From: CAVVKW01 sp963749035
GTDB lineage: Bacteria > Verrucomicrobiota > Verrucomicrobiia > Chthoniobacterales > JAATET01
Assembly (NCBI GenBank): GCA_963749035.1
Contig: CAVVKW010000004.1
Location: 1,116,001 to 1,180,000 of the forward strand
Direction: 5' to 3'
Length of the DNA stretch: 64,000 bases
Part shown: piece by piece, positions 62,308-64,000 of the stretch
How the letters are laid out: every line of letters begins with the position of its first letter
How positions within the stretch are numbered: the stretch's first letter is position 1
Program-made: the position numbers and the translations under genes
Notes under the pieces: model-generated
What the model was told of the DNA's origin: nothing
Seen by the model: only the letters and a program-made list of their open reading frames with translations
Databases searched by the model: none

Positions 62308-63093
62308 TCAGCGGAATCCCGCTTCGCCAGGTCGATGCAATCCCGCCCCTTTAGCCGTGATCGGCTCGCACGCCTCCTCAACCGGCACGTTCGGACACGA
62401 GTCCACCCAGCGACTCCCCTCCGGCGCCGCCCACCACGCCGCGTTCTTGAGCACCCGTTTGACTTCGGGTTGATGGTAAACGGGATACGTCTCGTGACCC
62501 GGTCGAAAATAAAAGATCTTCCCGTTCCCCTGCCGCCAAGTCAGCCCGGACCGAAACACTTCCCCACCTTCGAACCACGACAAAAACACGGTTTCATCCG
62601 CGGCGGGCACTCCGAAGGGCTCGCCGTACATCTCCGCGTTGGGGATCTCGAAAAATTTGTCGATACCCGCCGCGATCGGGTGCCCCGGATTGCACACCCA
62701 CAACCGCTCTTTCTCACCCGCCTCCCGCCACGTCAACGAGCAGCTCGTCCCCAGCAGTCGCTTGAAAATTTTGGCGTAGTGCCCCGAGTGCAACACCACC
62801 AAACCCATTCCCTCGAGCACTCTCGCCTGCACCCGGTCGACGATCTCGTCCGCCACCTTCCCGTGCGCGCAGTGCCCCCACCACATCAGCACGTCCGTCG
62901 CCTCCAGCACCTCGACGCTCAATCCGTGCTCCGGCTCGTCCAGGGTCGCACCCCGCACTTCGAGCCGCTCATCCTCCGACAAACCGTCCGCGATACAGCG
63001 ATGAATCCCGTCTGGATAAATTCCCCGCACGACCTCGTTCTCCCGTTCATGGACGAATTCGTTCCACACCGTGACCCGCAATTTCTCACTCAT
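62308..63093 (-). CDS. ThuA-like (trehalose utilisation) protein
   Basis: From ATG 63093 (MSEKLRVTVWNEFVHERENE) the protein has 261 residues. The class I glutamine-amidotransferase-like fold shows TDVLMWWGHCAHGKV, GMGLVVLHSGHYAKIFKRLL, CNPGHPIAAGIDKFFEI and RQGNGKIFYFRPGHETYP. ThuA proteins occur in sugar-processing clusters of Verrucomicrobia and Planctomycetes. The exact reaction is unknown. Confidence 0.88.
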   Translation of the reverse strand: MSEKLRVTVWNEFVHERENEVVRGIYPDGIHRCIADGLSEDERLEVRGATLDEPEHGLSVEVLEATDVLMWWGHCAHGKVADEIVDRVQARVLEGMGLVVLHSGHYAKIFKRLLGTSCSLTWREAGEKERLWVCNPGHPIAAGIDKFFEIPNAEMYGEPFGVPAADETVFLSWFEGGEVFRSGLTWRQGNGKIFYFRPGHETYPVYHQPEVKRVLKNAAWWAAPEGSRWVDSCPNVPVEEACEPITAKGAGLHRPGEAGFR

Positions 63094-63136
63094 CGTCCGA
63101 GACTGCTTCAGATTGACGCCCTCATCGAAACCCAAA

Positions 63137-64000
63137 TCACCACGGTTTCTCAGCTAGCTCCACGCCTTCGTTCTTCCCCGTGAAATAATCCACCGTCCAC
63201 GCACTCGGAAACAACACGACGTCCGCGCCGTCGGCGTCCAACGCAAGTTTTGCACCGCTCGGCAACGTCAAATCCGGCAGCTCCCCGCCGTCCTCAGCCC
63301 GGACCCACCGCGCGATACTCCACGGCGCGTTCTCGACCCGGCACCCCGCCCCGTATTCGCCCTCGAGCCGATATTTGAGAACTTCAAATTGCAGCGGCCC
63401 CACCGCCCCCAGCAACGAAACGCGCGCTAAGTTGTCCGGCAGCTCGAAAGCCTGTGCCACCCCCTCCCGAATGAGTTGATCCAAGCCCTCGCGAAACCGC
63501 TTCCCGGTTGCCGTGCTCGTGCTGTGCGCAAACGCGAAACACTCGGGTGCAAACCGCGGCATCGCCTTGAAACGCACGTCCGCGTCTTCGCTCAACGTGT
63601 CACCGATCGCAAAATCCTGGTTTCCCACGATCCCGACCACGTCCCCCGCCCACGCGCTGTCGACCGTCTCCCGCTCCTGCGCAAACAACCGCTGACTATT
63701 CGACAGCCGCACCGGTTTGCCGGTCCGCGGATGCGCAACCGTCATGTCCCGCTTGAATTCGCCCGACACGATCCGAATGAACGCCACCCGATCCCGATGT
63801 TTCGGATTCATGTTCGCCTGAATTTTAAAGATAAATCCCGAGAACGCCTCCGCACTCGGCTCGACTACGCTGTCCCCGGACTCCCGCCCAGCCGGCGGCG
63901 GAGCCAACTTCAAAAAGCGATCCAAGAGCAACTGCACGCCGAAGTTGTTCATCGCACTCCCGAAGAAAACCGGCGTCTGCCGACCCGCCCGCAGCTCCGC
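63137..64000 (-). CDS. prfC: Peptide chain release factor 3, C-terminal part (partial)
   Basis: The frame runs off the window edge. It carries the RF3 segment TPVFFGSAMNNFGVQLLLDR, the domain II region FSGFIFKIQANMNPKHRDRV, GEFKRDMTVAHPRTGKPVRL and the C-terminal domain GAVGPLQFEVLKYRLEGEYG. RF3 is the GTPase that recycles RF1/RF2 after termination. The G domain lies outside the window. Confidence 0.95.
   Translation of the reverse strand, partial: AELRAGRQTPVFFGSAMNNFGVQLLLDRFLKLAPPPAGRESGDSVVEPSAEAFSGFIFKIQANMNPKHRDRVAFIRIVSGEFKRDMTVAHPRTGKPVRLSNSQRLFAQERETVDSAWAGDVVGIVGNQDFAIGDTLSEDADVRFKAMPRFAPECFAFAHSTSTATGKRFREGLDQLIREGVAQAFELPDNLARVSLLGAVGPLQFEVLKYRLEGEYGAGCRVENAPWSIARWVRAEDGGELPDLTLPSGAKLALDADGADVVLFPSAWTVDYFTGKNEGVELAEKPW

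Overview
The window is a GC-rich bacterial chromosome segment, most likely from Verrucomicrobiota (Opitutae-like). The grounds are the gene content, the TypA, UbiB, Fmt, GpsA and PlsY sequence types, a PATR-type autotransporter, a class-Ic-like ribonucleotide reductase, and the formulaic short intergenic repeats that recur just before start codons. This placement is inference; no 16S gene is present.

Layout. 1-7.9 kb: end of glycogen phosphorylase (+), then a leftward housekeeping run (two esterases, fmt, adenylate kinase, typA, a UbiB/ABC1 kinase, a small membrane protein). 8-11.6 kb: a 1218-residue autotransporter. 11.7-15.5 kb: a gene scrap copied from the 3' end of the ATPase at 28.6 kb, then two overlapping exported alpha/beta hydrolases and an O-antigen-ligase-like membrane protein. 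15.5-27.7 kb: an accessory island, leftward, built around an RHS-repeat protein and several small secreted modules. It carries four different insertion sequences (IS5, IS481-like, IS3 and IS1202-like). 27.9-31.5 kb: a LuxR-type regulator with a degenerate receiver, a HerA/DUF87-type ATPase and a 2'-5' RNA ligase-like protein. 31.5-43.5 kb: a complete-looking type II secretion operon (G-H-I-J-K-L-M-C-like-D-E-F, leftward) headed by a secreted protein. 43.6-64 kb: dprA, topB, a hexapeptide-repeat acyltransferase, tRNA-Cys, nrdB-nrdA, a class A PBP, a histone-deacetylase-like enzyme, tRNA-Lys, gpsA-plsY, msrB, coaX, an Rsm22-like protein, a ThuA protein and the 3' part of prfC.

The most interesting part is the RHS island. 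Removing each IS with one copy of its target duplication restores three open genes exactly in frame: a 1085-residue RHS-repeat protein, a 283-residue secreted 'tip' protein and a 148-residue exported protein. In the restored order the RHS protein stops in the middle of the usual RHS core. The second half of the core (FTGK...DYLFLFR...ELSRW...DPSGFPDGPN...DPTG) is carried by a separate gene that overlaps the RHS stop codon by 4 bases and has its own Sec signal peptide and a variable C-terminal domain. A second tip gene, with a different C-terminal domain, is preceded by a displaced copy of the RHS gene's 3' end. Each tip is followed by a small exported protein of immunity-gene size. This looks like a split RHS toxin system with exchangeable, separately secreted tips, now being dismantled by insertion sequences. 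The toxin and immunity roles are inference.
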